Below, one piece after another: positions 9,034-16,862 of a DNA stretch of 64,000 bases; the stretch's first letter is position 1; the number at the start of each line of letters is the position of its first letter. The translations under genes were made by a program, and so were the position numbers. Location of the stretch: assembly GCF_006517275.1 (NCBI RefSeq), contig NZ_CP041191.1:2351001-2415000 (forward strand), given 5' to 3'. Source of the stretch: Labrenzia sp. PHM005 (GTDB lineage Bacteria; Pseudomonadota; Alphaproteobacteria; Rhizobiales; Stappiaceae). The notes under the pieces are model-generated. The model did no database searches. It had not been told where the DNA came from and saw nothing but the letters and a program-made list of their open reading frames with translations.

Positions 9034-10383
9034 ATGATGGGCAAATACGCCGATAATCCGGCAGCCGTCGCTGCGCTGGTGGAGGAGCACCAGGTTCATC
9101 GCGATACATACATCGACAAAGAGATCTTCGATCTGGAGATGAAGCATCTGTTTCGCAACACGTGGGTGTATGTCGGCCATGACAGTCAGACGCCGAAAAA
9201 GGGCGACTACATCACTACGCAAATCGGCGATCAGCCGGTGATCATGGTGCGTCACTCCGACGGTGAGATCTATGTTTTGTTCAACCGCTGTCCACACAAG
9301 GGCACAAAGATCGCCATCGACCGGTCAGGAAATACCGGTAAATTCTTCCGCTGCCCGTACCATGCCTGGAGTTTCAAGACGAATGGCTGCCTACTCGCGA
9401 TCCCGTTGAAGAAAGGCTATGCCGATACTGGGTTTGACGATAGCGAGGCCAAACAGGGGATGGCGCCCGTCGGCGCGGTCAAAAACTACCGCGGTTTTGT
9501 CTTTGCCAGAGTCGCAAAAGAAGGCATCAGTTTCGAAGACTATTTCGGCGACGCCATGAGCTCCGTCGACAATATGGTCGACCGGGCGCCTGAACAGCGG
9601 CTTGAAGTGGCGGGTCCGCCCCTGCGCTACTATCACAAGTGCAATTGGAAGATGCTGGTTGACAACCAGACCGACACTTGCCACCCGATGGTCGCCCATG
9701 AAAGTTCCGCTGGCACGGCCGTCCGTCTGTTCGACGAAGCCAATTGGCCGGAAGACAAACCCAAGCCTATGGCGATGGAGATCATCGCGCCCTTCATGAG
9801 CCCTTATGAGTTCTTCGAAGAGATGGGCATCCGAACATGGCCGAATGGGCACGGGCACACCGGTGTGCACCACTCTATTCACTCCGACTATTCGCAAACA
9901 TCGGAATACTGGAACGCACTGGTCGAGGCCCATGGCGAAGAAAAGGCCAAGGCGGTTCTGGATGAGAACCGGCACAACACCGTCTATTTTCCAAACATCA
10001 TGATCAAGGGGCCGGTCCAGCAATTACGGAATTTCATTCCGCTCGGCCCCAACGAGACATTGGTGGAAAGCCATGTGTTCCGTCTTGTTGGTGCACCGGA
10101 CTATTTGTTGGAACGCACGTCTATGTACAACCGCCTGATCAATGCGCCGACGTCCATTGTCGGACATGACGATCTGGAGATGTACGAGCGGGCGCAGGAA
10201 GGCCTCCATGCGGACGGCATGGAGTGGATAAATATCCAGCGGCTTTATCCTGGCGAGGAAAACTTCGACGAAGTCGCCGTGGAGAACGGCACGACGGAGC
10301 GCCAGATGCGCAATCAGATGCATGCGTGGAAGAAGTTCATCACCCTGTCGATGGAACAGGCCGCACCGGAGGCCGCAGAATGA
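9034..10383 (+). CDS. Rieske non-heme iron oxygenase, large (alpha) subunit
   Basis: This is the catalytic subunit of an aromatic-ring oxygenase. The Rieske [2Fe-2S] site is complete: Cys86-x-His88 (CPHKG) and Cys107-x2-His110 (CPYHAW). The mononuclear iron ligands follow in DNQTDTCHPMVAHE, with His217 and His222 and the bridging aspartate Asp214 just before. The length of 449 residues is typical. The start is ATG-ATG at 9034 with GGGAGAGGG in front. Together with the downstream isatin hydrolase-like gene, the likely chemistry is oxidation of the indole ring of indole-3-acetate or its CoA ester at C2/C3. The exact substrate cannot be read from the sequence. Confidence 0.93.
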   Translation: MMGKYADNPAAVAALVEEHQVHRDTYIDKEIFDLEMKHLFRNTWVYVGHDSQTPKKGDYITTQIGDQPVIMVRHSDGEIYVLFNRCPHKGTKIAIDRSGNTGKFFRCPYHAWSFKTNGCLLAIPLKKGYADTGFDDSEAKQGMAPVGAVKNYRGFVFARVAKEGISFEDYFGDAMSSVDNMVDRAPEQRLEVAGPPLRYYHKCNWKMLVDNQTDTCHPMVAHESSAGTAVRLFDEANWPEDKPKPMAMEIIAPFMSPYEFFEEMGIRTWPNGHGHTGVHHSIHSDYSQTSEYWNALVEAHGEEKAKAVLDENRHNTVYFPNIMIKGPVQQLRNFIPLGPNETLVESHVFRLVGAPDYLLERTSMYNRLINAPTSIVGHDDLEMYERAQEGLHADGMEWINIQRLYPGEENFDEVAVENGTTERQMRNQMHAWKKFITLSMEQAAPEAAE

Positions 10384-10856
10384 CTGTAACGCGCGAGGAC
10401 ATCATTGATTTCATCTATGAAGAGGTCCGGATGCTGGATGAGGGCCGGTTTTCCGAATGGCTGGAATTGTGGCTGCCGGAGGGGATCTACTGGATGCCGC
10501 TGGACTACAAACAGACGGATCCGACCCTGACGTCTCTGCTCTATGAAGACGACTTCATGCGCAAGCTGCGGGTTGAACGATTGAACGGCGAGCGGACATT
10601 CAGCCAGAAACCAAAGAGCCGCTGCAGCCATGTCATTCAGCGCCCGTTTGTCGATAAGTTTGATGCAGACGCAGGCGAGTTCGAAACCAATACGTCGATG
10701 CATTATGTGGAGACGCGGCTCGACGAGCAGTTTTTGCTGGCGCTGACCGCAACGCACGAGCTGAAACTGGTCGGCGGCAAGCTGCGGATCGCGAACAAGC
10801 GGGTTGAGCTGCTGAATTCCGATGCCGCCTTTGGAAACATTCAGCTGCTGCCATGA
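10380..10856 (+). CDS. Rieske oxygenase small (beta) subunit
   Basis: This is the structural beta subunit of the hexameric ring-hydroxylating oxygenase. The 158-residue protein has the NTF2-like/SnoaL cone fold typical of these subunits. It starts with the characteristic helix containing FIYEEVRMLDEGRFSEWLELW, followed by the YWMPLDY strand and, near the end, RIANKRVELLN. The ATG at 10380 overlaps the large-subunit stop, and its own stop overlaps the start of the ligase. It has no catalytic residues of its own. Confidence 0.92.
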   Translation: MTVTREDIIDFIYEEVRMLDEGRFSEWLELWLPEGIYWMPLDYKQTDPTLTSLLYEDDFMRKLRVERLNGERTFSQKPKSRCSHVIQRPFVDKFDADAGEFETNTSMHYVETRLDEQFLLALTATHELKLVGGKLRIANKRVELLNSDAAFGNIQLLP

Positions 10857-12478
10857 TCCCGCAAGACACACAGACCGTGTATGAGGTGTTCGCCTCTGCC
10901 TGCCAAAAACATGGCAAGCGGCCAATACTGAATGTGCTGTCGGAGACGGCTTCTGTTTATGGCATCGAGGCTGGCGAAATCACCTATGCTCAAGCCATGG
11001 ACCGTGTCGAAGCCTGGGCAAACGCCTTTGCCGATGCGGGATATGACTCGGGCATGCGTGTTGCCCTGTTGCTCGAAAACCGGCCAGATTTTTTTCTGAT
11101 CTGGCTGGCGCTCAACAAGATCGGCGCCTCGGTGGTGCCGGTCAATCCGGATCTCAGGGCTGCCGAGCTGGAATATCTGATCGGGCATGCCGAACCGGCG
11201 CTTATCATCACGGTCCAGACGCGCATTGGTGAATTGCAGGCTGCTGCCGACACTGCTGGTGTTGATGTTCAGGCAATTGCGATTGGCGATGCTGTGCCGG
11301 CCCCGCGCGCTGATGCTGTTGTCGCGGCTTCGGCAGATCATGACTTCGACCGGGAAACGGCGGTTCTTTACACATCCGGGACGACCGGCAATCCAAAGGG
11401 TTGCGTGTTGGCCAACAGCTATTTTCTCGAGGTTGGGCGGTGGTACTCCACGCTGGACGGCATCGTGTCGCTGACCGAAGACGGCGAGCGCATGATAACC
11501 CCTCTGCCGATTTTTCATATGAACGCCATGGCCTATTCCTTCATGGCCATGATCACTTTAGGGGGATGTCTGACCGCGGTTGACCGTTTCCATCCGCGCA
11601 GCTGGTGGCAGGATGTTCGCGACAGCAAGGCGACCTGTCTTCATTATCTTGGCGTCATGCCCTCCATGCTCATGACGGCCGAGCCATCGCCTGCTGACCG
11701 GAACCATTCAGTGCGTTTTGGGTTCGGGGCAGGGGTCGATCCGCAATTGCATGCTGTGTTTGAGGAGCGGTTTGGCTTTCCGCTGACAGAAGCCTGGGCG
11801 ATGACGGAAACCGGTGCCGGTGCTGTCATCTCAAACCACACCGATAACCGCGTAATTGGCAAGGCCGCGCTCGGACGTGCGCCGGATTTCTTGGATATTC
11901 TTCTGGCCGATGATGACGGCAATCCAGTGCCCGAAGGGCAACCAGGCGAGCTTCTCGTGCGCCGCAAGGGTGGTGCTCCACGCCTTGGGTTTTTCAGTGA
12001 ATACTACAAGAACCCTGAAGCGACCGAAGAGGCCTGGGAAAACGGCTGGTTCCACACCGGCGATATCGTGCGGCAAGGCGAGGATGGTTATTTCTTCTTT
12101 GTTGATCGCAAGAAGAACGTGATCCGCCGTTCCGGCGAGAACATTGCCGCTGTTGAAGTCGAATCCATTCTGATGCGCCATCCGGAGATCTCAGCTGCTG
12201 CGGTGGCGCCGGTGCCTGATCCCATTCGCGGCGACGAAGTGTTTGCCTGCCTGAAAGTTGCCAATCCCGGGGAAGACAAAGCGCAGGAGATCGTGACATG
12301 GGCGTTGGGCCAGATGGCCTATTACAAGGTGCCGGGCTACATTGCGTTTGTTGAAAAACTGCCGCTCACCGCGACCCAAAAAATCCAGCGGGCTGAATTG
12401 AAAACCATGGCGGCAGCGCTCTTGGCAGATACTGGGACGTACAATACGACCAAACTGAAAAAGCGGCAGGTGGCATGA
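10853..12478 (+). CDS. AMP-forming acyl-CoA ligase
   Basis: This enzyme activates a carboxylic acid to its CoA thioester with ATP. The ANL-superfamily motifs are all present: P-loop YTSGTTGNPKG near residue 174, a TETGAG adenine motif near 320, the hinge HTGDIVRQGEDGYFFFVDRKK near 400, then RRSGENIAAVEVE, and the catalytic lysine in TATQKIQRAEL near 506. At 541 residues it resembles the CaiC/long-chain branch. By context the substrate is an indole-3-acetate-type acid. IorAB would make the same class of product directly from the pyruvate, so the operon has two entry routes to an aryl-acetyl-CoA. Overlapping start and stop codons tie it into the operon. Confidence 0.9.
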   Translation: MIPQDTQTVYEVFASACQKHGKRPILNVLSETASVYGIEAGEITYAQAMDRVEAWANAFADAGYDSGMRVALLLENRPDFFLIWLALNKIGASVVPVNPDLRAAELEYLIGHAEPALIITVQTRIGELQAAADTAGVDVQAIAIGDAVPAPRADAVVAASADHDFDRETAVLYTSGTTGNPKGCVLANSYFLEVGRWYSTLDGIVSLTEDGERMITPLPIFHMNAMAYSFMAMITLGGCLTAVDRFHPRSWWQDVRDSKATCLHYLGVMPSMLMTAEPSPADRNHSVRFGFGAGVDPQLHAVFEERFGFPLTEAWAMTETGAGAVISNHTDNRVIGKAALGRAPDFLDILLADDDGNPVPEGQPGELLVRRKGGAPRLGFFSEYYKNPEATEEAWENGWFHTGDIVRQGEDGYFFFVDRKKNVIRRSGENIAAVEVESILMRHPEISAAAVAPVPDPIRGDEVFACLKVANPGEDKAQEIVTWALGQMAYYKVPGYIAFVEKLPLTATQKIQRAELKTMAAALLADTGTYNTTKLKKRQVA

Positions 12479-13650
12479 GCCGTAAAAGACAGTCCTATGA
12501 CGGCGTTGCGCTGGTTGCTCCTGTTTCGGTCCCTTATCAGCGGTACTCCATCGAAACCGCCCACTGGTGGATCGCGCGGGCGCTTAAAGGCTCGCTGGAT
12601 GCTGCGGGGGTGAAATCTCGTGATCTGGACGGGTTCTCGGTCGCCAGTTTTACGCTGTTTCCCGATACAGCTGTTGGCTTGACCCAGCACCTCGGCCTTT
12701 GCCCGCGCTGGCTGGACCACATCCCGATGGGCGGCGCGTCCGGCGTGGTGTCCTTGCGCCGCGCAGCCCGTGCGGTTCAGACCGGTGACGCCGATATCGT
12801 GGCGTGTGTTTCAGGCGATACCAACCACATCGACAGCTTCCGCAACATGCTGTCCAGCTTTTCCCGCTTTTCCATGGATGCCAGCTATCCGTATGGCTAT
12901 GGCGGTCCGAATGCGAACTTTGCTCTTTTGACCGACCGGTACATGCAGGAATATGGCGCGACGCGCGAAGATTTCGGCAAGATCTGTGTCGCCCAAAGAG
13001 CCAATGCGCTTAAGAGCCCGTGCGCGGTGATGAAAAAGCCTTTGACGCTCGAGCAGTATCTCGACGCCCGGCCGATTGCCGATCCGATCGCGCTCTTCGA
13101 CTGTGTTATGCCCTGTGCCGGCTCAGAAGCGTTTCTGGTGATGACGGTGGATGAGGCCGAAAAACGGGGGCTGCCATATGCCACCATTGGCGGGGCCATC
13201 GAACGCCACAACGCCCACGCCGAAGACGCGATCCAGCTACGTGGTGGCTGGACCTTGGATATTGAAGAGCTTTATCAGCAGGCCGGTTGCTCACCGGAAG
13301 ACATCGATCTCCTGCAAACCTATGACGATTATCCCGTGATCTCAATGATGCAGATCGAGGATCTCGGGTTCTGTGGCAAGGGCGAGGCCCCACAGTTTGT
13401 ACAAAGTCATGACCTGACGATTGAAGGCGATTTCCCGCACAACACTTCGGGTGGCCAGCTCTCAGGCGGCCAAGCGGGTGCTGCAGGCGGGTTTATTGGA
13501 CTGGTCGAGGCGATCCGGCAGGTGACTGGACAAGCCGGTGGAACGCAGGTGGCGAACGCAAAAACGGCAATGGTGTCAGGCTTTGGAATGATCAATTATG
13601 ACCGTGGTGTCTGTACCAGCGCGGCGATCTTGAAAGGAGCGGGCACATGA
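12475..13650 (+). CDS. SCP2-thiolase-like protein lacking the thiolase Cys and His; probable retro-aldolase subunit
   Basis: The 391-residue protein has the thiolase fold of the lipid-transfer/SCP2 group. The nucleophilic cysteine of true thiolases is absent (GGASG at residues 86-90 in place of a CASG-type motif). The catalytic histidine of the GHP motif is also replaced (NTSGGQLSGGQAG at 323-335, Gln333). A tyrosine is present at 283 in a YDxx motif, the place where the steroid side-chain aldolase Ltp2 keeps a catalytic tyrosine. Ltp2 works as a complex with a DUF35 protein, and a DUF35 protein is encoded directly downstream here with a four-base overlap. I therefore infer carbon-carbon cleavage of a beta-hydroxyacyl-CoA, for example dioxindole-3-acetyl-CoA to isatin plus acetyl-CoA. 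Family placement is firm; the reaction is inference. Confidence 0.8.
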   Translation: MSRKRQSYDGVALVAPVSVPYQRYSIETAHWWIARALKGSLDAAGVKSRDLDGFSVASFTLFPDTAVGLTQHLGLCPRWLDHIPMGGASGVVSLRRAARAVQTGDADIVACVSGDTNHIDSFRNMLSSFSRFSMDASYPYGYGGPNANFALLTDRYMQEYGATREDFGKICVAQRANALKSPCAVMKKPLTLEQYLDARPIADPIALFDCVMPCAGSEAFLVMTVDEAEKRGLPYATIGGAIERHNAHAEDAIQLRGGWTLDIEELYQQAGCSPEDIDLLQTYDDYPVISMMQIEDLGFCGKGEAPQFVQSHDLTIEGDFPHNTSGGQLSGGQAGAAGGFIGLVEAIRQVTGQAGGTQVANAKTAMVSGFGMINYDRGVCTSAAILKGAGT

Positions 13651-14903
13651 CAACACCTTTGGCTCCGCCTCCGAAGAAGAACCCGCAAAAGCGCACGGTC
13701 AGCCCAACGAGCCCGCCCGGCGGCCGTAGCCGGGCGTCGCTCGGCTTGAGTGCTGCCGCAGCCGAAGGACGCTTTATGCTCCAAGTCTGCGGTGACTGCG
13801 GCGCTGTCCAGTATCCTGCGCGCGATGCCTGCTGTTCTTGCTTGTCGGTTGACCTGCAATGGAAGGATGTTCCGCCCACGGGCGAGCTTCTGGCAGAAAC
13901 GATGGTCCGCACCTCGACCAATCTTTATTTCCGGGAACGGGCTCCTTGGCGCACCGGATCGGTCAAGCTGGATGTAGGACCGACGGTTATTTGCCATGTG
14001 CACGGCGATGTCGAACCGCGCTCGCGTGTGGTGCTGTGGAACCGGCTCGACCGCTCGGGTCAGGGGGTGATCCTGGCTGTGCCGGAAGAGGCTACCCCAA
14101 ACATGGAGGACGACCCCCAATTGCGTGCCATTACCTCCGATCCAAAACACCGCCGCGTCCTCATCTCGGATGGGCGGAACGCAAATGCCCCGGCTTTGGC
14201 TAAAGCGTTGGCAGAGGCTCAGGCGTCGATGATTTTCATCGGCGAGGCTGAAAGCTGGCGGCCGAATCCCAACCGCTCTTCCCTTGAGGCGATCCCCGGG
14301 GTTGAGATCCTGCCGCTGGATGTGACTGACACCGCATCCGTCCGGGAACTTGCCGGCGAGATTGGCGGCAAAACCGATGTCTTGATCAACAACGCCCGGT
14401 TCATCCGCCCGGGCGGCGTGATGACGCGTGGTGACACCGCGTTTGCCCACGAAGAAATCGAAGTGAACTACATGGGCCTGATGCGTCTGGCGCAGGCTTT
14501 TGGGCCAGGCATGTGCGCGCGGACTGCGGATGGGGTGAATGCGTCGGTCGCCTGGGTCAACATCCTGTCGGCGGCATCCCTCGTGAATGTCGCCGAGTTT
14601 GGAAGTTTTTCAGCTTCCAATGCCGCCGCTTTGTCGCTCAGTCAGTGTCTGCGCGCCGAATTCCGCCCGAGTGGACTGCGGCTGATGAACGTGTTTGTCG
14701 GGCCGACAGAAGATGACTGGCATCAACCGCTGCCACCGCCCAAGGTGTTGCCGAATGCGATTGCAAGGTCCGTGGTGCAAGGACTGCGTGATGGATTGGA
14801 AGATGTCTATTGCGGGGATGTTGCGAAAGACATGATCGAGCGCTTCCGTGCGGGACCAAAAATCCTTGAACGGGAAATGACCAGCGGAGACGGCAGCTTA
14901 TGA
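13647..14903 (+). CDS. DUF35 (zinc ribbon/OB fold) protein fused to a degenerate SDR domain
   Basis: Residues 40-148 form a DUF35 unit: a zinc ribbon with Cys48-x2-Cys51 and Cys62-x2-Cys65, then an OB-fold ending near residue 148. Residues 165-418 have the short-chain dehydrogenase fold (NNA at 248-250, VNILSAAS near 304), but the catalytic Tyr-x3-Lys is FSASN at 321-325, so both Tyr and Lys are lost. The glycine-rich dinucleotide loop is also degenerate (ISDGRNAN near 173). The SDR half is thus probably structural. DUF35 proteins pair with thiolase-fold partners, and the thiolase-like gene is immediately upstream. The first 35 residues are proline- and lysine-rich and probably flexible. The fusion is unusual in my experience. 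Confidence 0.82.
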   Translation: MTTPLAPPPKKNPQKRTVSPTSPPGGRSRASLGLSAAAAEGRFMLQVCGDCGAVQYPARDACCSCLSVDLQWKDVPPTGELLAETMVRTSTNLYFRERAPWRTGSVKLDVGPTVICHVHGDVEPRSRVVLWNRLDRSGQGVILAVPEEATPNMEDDPQLRAITSDPKHRRVLISDGRNANAPALAKALAEAQASMIFIGEAESWRPNPNRSSLEAIPGVEILPLDVTDTASVRELAGEIGGKTDVLINNARFIRPGGVMTRGDTAFAHEEIEVNYMGLMRLAQAFGPGMCARTADGVNASVAWVNILSAASLVNVAEFGSFSASNAAALSLSQCLRAEFRPSGLRLMNVFVGPTEDDWHQPLPPPKVLPNAIARSVVQGLRDGLEDVYCGDVAKDMIERFRAGPKILEREMTSGDGSL

Positions 14904-15679
14904 GCGTCCTGAAACAGCTCGCGGGAGCGATTGCCGGCGGAACCATTGAAGTGGTTGACCTAACCCATACGCTGGACCCTGATTTTCCGGTCATCATTCT
15001 ACCGCCGGAATTTGGCCAATGCGCGCGTTTCCGGATGGAGGAAGTCAGCGCCTATGATCATCGCGGTCCTGCGTGGAAATGGCACAACATCTCCATGTCC
15101 GAGCATACCGGCACGCATTTTGATGCGCCCTCGCACTGGATCTCCGGGCGCGACGTGCCCAATGGCGCGGTCGATGAGATCCCGGTTGACCAGTTTACCG
15201 GTCCGGTCGTTGTCATCGATTGTTCTAAAGGTGCCTCTGCCGATGAGGATTTTGAGCTGACTGCAGAGATCATCCAGACCTGGGAAGCTGTGCATGGGCC
15301 GGTGCCCGAAAACAGCTGGGTGTTGATGCGCACCGACTGGTCCAAACGAAGCGGTCAAGACTACCTGAACATGCGCGATGATGGTCCGCATTCTCCCGGT
15401 CCGACGCCGGAGGGTATCCGATATTTGGTTGAAACCCGGAAGATACGTGGATTCGGCACCGAAACCGTCGGCACCGACGCAGGGCAGGGCATGCATCATA
15501 CGCCGCCATATCCTGCGCACTACACGCTTCACGGTGCCGGTAAGTACGGTCTGCAGTGCCTGTGCAATCTCGATCTCTTGCCGCCGACAGGCGCCTTTTT
15601 GTTGGCCGCGCCCTTGAAGATCAAGAACGGCACCGGCAGTCCGCTGCGCGTAATGGCTCTGGTGGAGAAAAGCTCATGA
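14900..15679 (+). CDS. Isatin hydrolase-like cyclase-family metallohydrolase
   Basis: This 259-residue protein belongs to the cyclase/kynurenine formamidase-like family. The metal-binding signature is His69-x3-His73-x-Asp75 (SEHTGTHFDAPSHW), which holds Mn2+ in isatin hydrolase. From memory, the whole sequence is very close to the structurally studied isatin hydrolase of Labrenzia aggregata (for example VDLTHTLDPDFPV at the N-terminus and GTETVGTDAGQG near 193). The reaction would be hydrolytic opening of the isatin lactam to isatinate. Isatin is an intermediate in the known dioxindole route of indole-3-acetate breakdown, so this gene anchors the interpretation of the operon. No gene for the next step, isatinate to anthranilate, is visible. 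Confidence 0.85.
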   Translation: MSVLKQLAGAIAGGTIEVVDLTHTLDPDFPVIILPPEFGQCARFRMEEVSAYDHRGPAWKWHNISMSEHTGTHFDAPSHWISGRDVPNGAVDEIPVDQFTGPVVVIDCSKGASADEDFELTAEIIQTWEAVHGPVPENSWVLMRTDWSKRSGQDYLNMRDDGPHSPGPTPEGIRYLVETRKIRGFGTETVGTDAGQGMHHTPPYPAHYTLHGAGKYGLQCLCNLDLLPPTGAFLLAAPLKIKNGTGSPLRVMALVEKSS

Positions 15680-16401
15680 CGGATTACACCGCAGTTATCA
15701 CGGGGGGGAGCAAAGGTATCGGGCTGGACCTTGCTGAGCGGATGTTGGACAAGGGCTACACGGTCATATCAATCGCCCGAGGGAAGTCGCCGGATGCGCC
15801 GGGGGAATTGATCCAGATGTCCGCCGATCTCCTGGACGCCGAGGCGGTGGCCGAAACCGCCCGCGACATTGCGGCCGGGCATGAGGTTACACATTTTGTG
15901 CAGAACGCAGGTGTGATCTGGCCGAACCTTCTGGAAGAAGCAACACCGGCGGACATTACCGGTTTGGCCCAATTGCAGTTGGGCTCCGCACTGACTCTGT
16001 TGCAGGCGTTTTTACCGGCGATGAAGGCGCGCAGCTTTGGCCGCGTGCTGTTCAATGGCTCGCGTGCGGCCCTTGGTGTGCCGACACGCACAGCCTATTC
16101 TGCAGCCAAGGCCGGCATGATCGGTATGGCCCGAACTTGGGCATTGGAACTGGCCCCGCACGGGATTACCGTGAACGTGGTCGCGCCGGGGCCGGTCCTC
16201 ACGGACAATTTCTGGGGCATTGTCCCAAAAGGCTCAGAGCGGGAAACCCAACTTGCCAAAAGCCTGCCGGTTGGGCGTCTTGGTACGGTACGCGACGTCT
16301 CCAACGCGTTCTTGTATTTCGCAGACCCCGAAAACAGCTTCGTTACCGGGCAGACCCTTTTTGTCTGTGGCGGGGCAAGTGTCGGCACCCTTTCGCTTTA
16401 G
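15676..16401 (+). CDS. Short-chain dehydrogenase/reductase
   Basis: This is a classical SDR of 241 residues, with the NAD(P) loop TGGSKGIG at 9-16, the NAG motif near 80 and an intact active site with Ser near 125 and Tyr-x3-Lys (YSAAK near 138). The start at 15676 overlaps the preceding stop (ATGA); longer forms reading into the hydrolase gene are not credible. It is the last gene of the operon and is followed by a hairpin. In the dioxindole route it could oxidise dioxindole to isatin or act on another hydroxylated intermediate. Its substrate cannot be told from sequence. Confidence 0.88.
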   Translation: MTDYTAVITGGSKGIGLDLAERMLDKGYTVISIARGKSPDAPGELIQMSADLLDAEAVAETARDIAAGHEVTHFVQNAGVIWPNLLEEATPADITGLAQLQLGSALTLLQAFLPAMKARSFGRVLFNGSRAALGVPTRTAYSAAKAGMIGMARTWALELAPHGITVNVVAPGPVLTDNFWGIVPKGSERETQLAKSLPVGRLGTVRDVSNAFLYFADPENSFVTGQTLFVCGGASVGTLSL

Positions 16402-16413
16402 TCCGCTATGGGA

Positions 16414-16441
16414 GAAGATGCCGACCGGCTTCGGCATCTTC
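16414..16441. terminator. Stem-loop between convergent genes
   Basis: GAAGATGCCGA (16414-16424) and TCGGCATCTTC (16431-16441) form a perfect 11-bp stem with a 6-base loop, between the SDR stop and the convergent small gene. No long T-run follows on the plus strand. It probably ends the catabolic operon message and may serve both directions. Confidence 0.6.
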
Positions 16442-16450
16442 GCCGATTTA

Positions 16451-16747
16451 TTAAGAGCCGGTGGAAAAGACTTCGTTTCCAAACCCGCTTTTGAAATCGC
16501 TGGCGAGTGCCTGAATGCCTTGAGCGAAAGTCTTGAAAAACGGCTGCGACTGGAGAGCCTTTAGGGTCTCTTCGGAGTCCCAGCGTCCGATGTGGACCCG
16601 GCGCCCCTCAGGCATGATGAAGACCTGATAGTGGAAGTGACCCTTCAATCTGTTGTCTGCTTCGATAGCGTTCAGAAAATCGGCGATCAGCTGCTGCCAG
16701 GTTTCTTCATTTCCAGTGTAAGTATATTCAACCAATACGTTTTTCAT
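16451..16747 (-). CDS. Small ABM-like (ferredoxin-fold monooxygenase-like) protein
   Basis: This 98-residue protein looks like a dimeric alpha/beta-barrel (ABM) protein: an N-terminal strand KNVLVEYTYTG, a long helix, a central strand GHFHYQVFIMPEG and a final helix with PFFKTFAQGIQAL. Members include quinol monooxygenases and small stress proteins of unknown role. The start at 16747 is an ATG with GGAG eight bases upstream; a longer form to 16780 lacks a ribosome site. It is convergent with the catabolic operon and divergent from the LysR gene, with which it shares a 115-base AT-rich promoter gap. The function is not known. Confidence 0.6.
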   Translation of the reverse strand: MKNVLVEYTYTGNEETWQQLIADFLNAIEADNRLKGHFHYQVFIMPEGRRVHIGRWDSEETLKALQSQPFFKTFAQGIQALASDFKSGFGNEVFSTGS

Positions 16748-16862
16748 GAGAGATCTCCGTTTTGTGTGTGCCTGAACCATAGGTAGGGCAGAACGAGATA
16801 TTATTGAAATTTATTATTTGTATAATCTGATATTGATTGAGGTGATATTTTAGGGGCGTTTC

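Noticed and set aside
12475..13650. Ordinary beta-ketothiolase for acetyl-CoA release
   Set aside because: Both catalytic residues of thiolases, the nucleophilic Cys and the GHP His, are missing.
13596..14450. Long open frame on the minus strand opposite the DUF35/SDR fusion
   Set aside because: It mirrors the codon pattern of the plus-strand gene, has no ribosome site, resembles no family and would lie wholly inside a well-supported gene.
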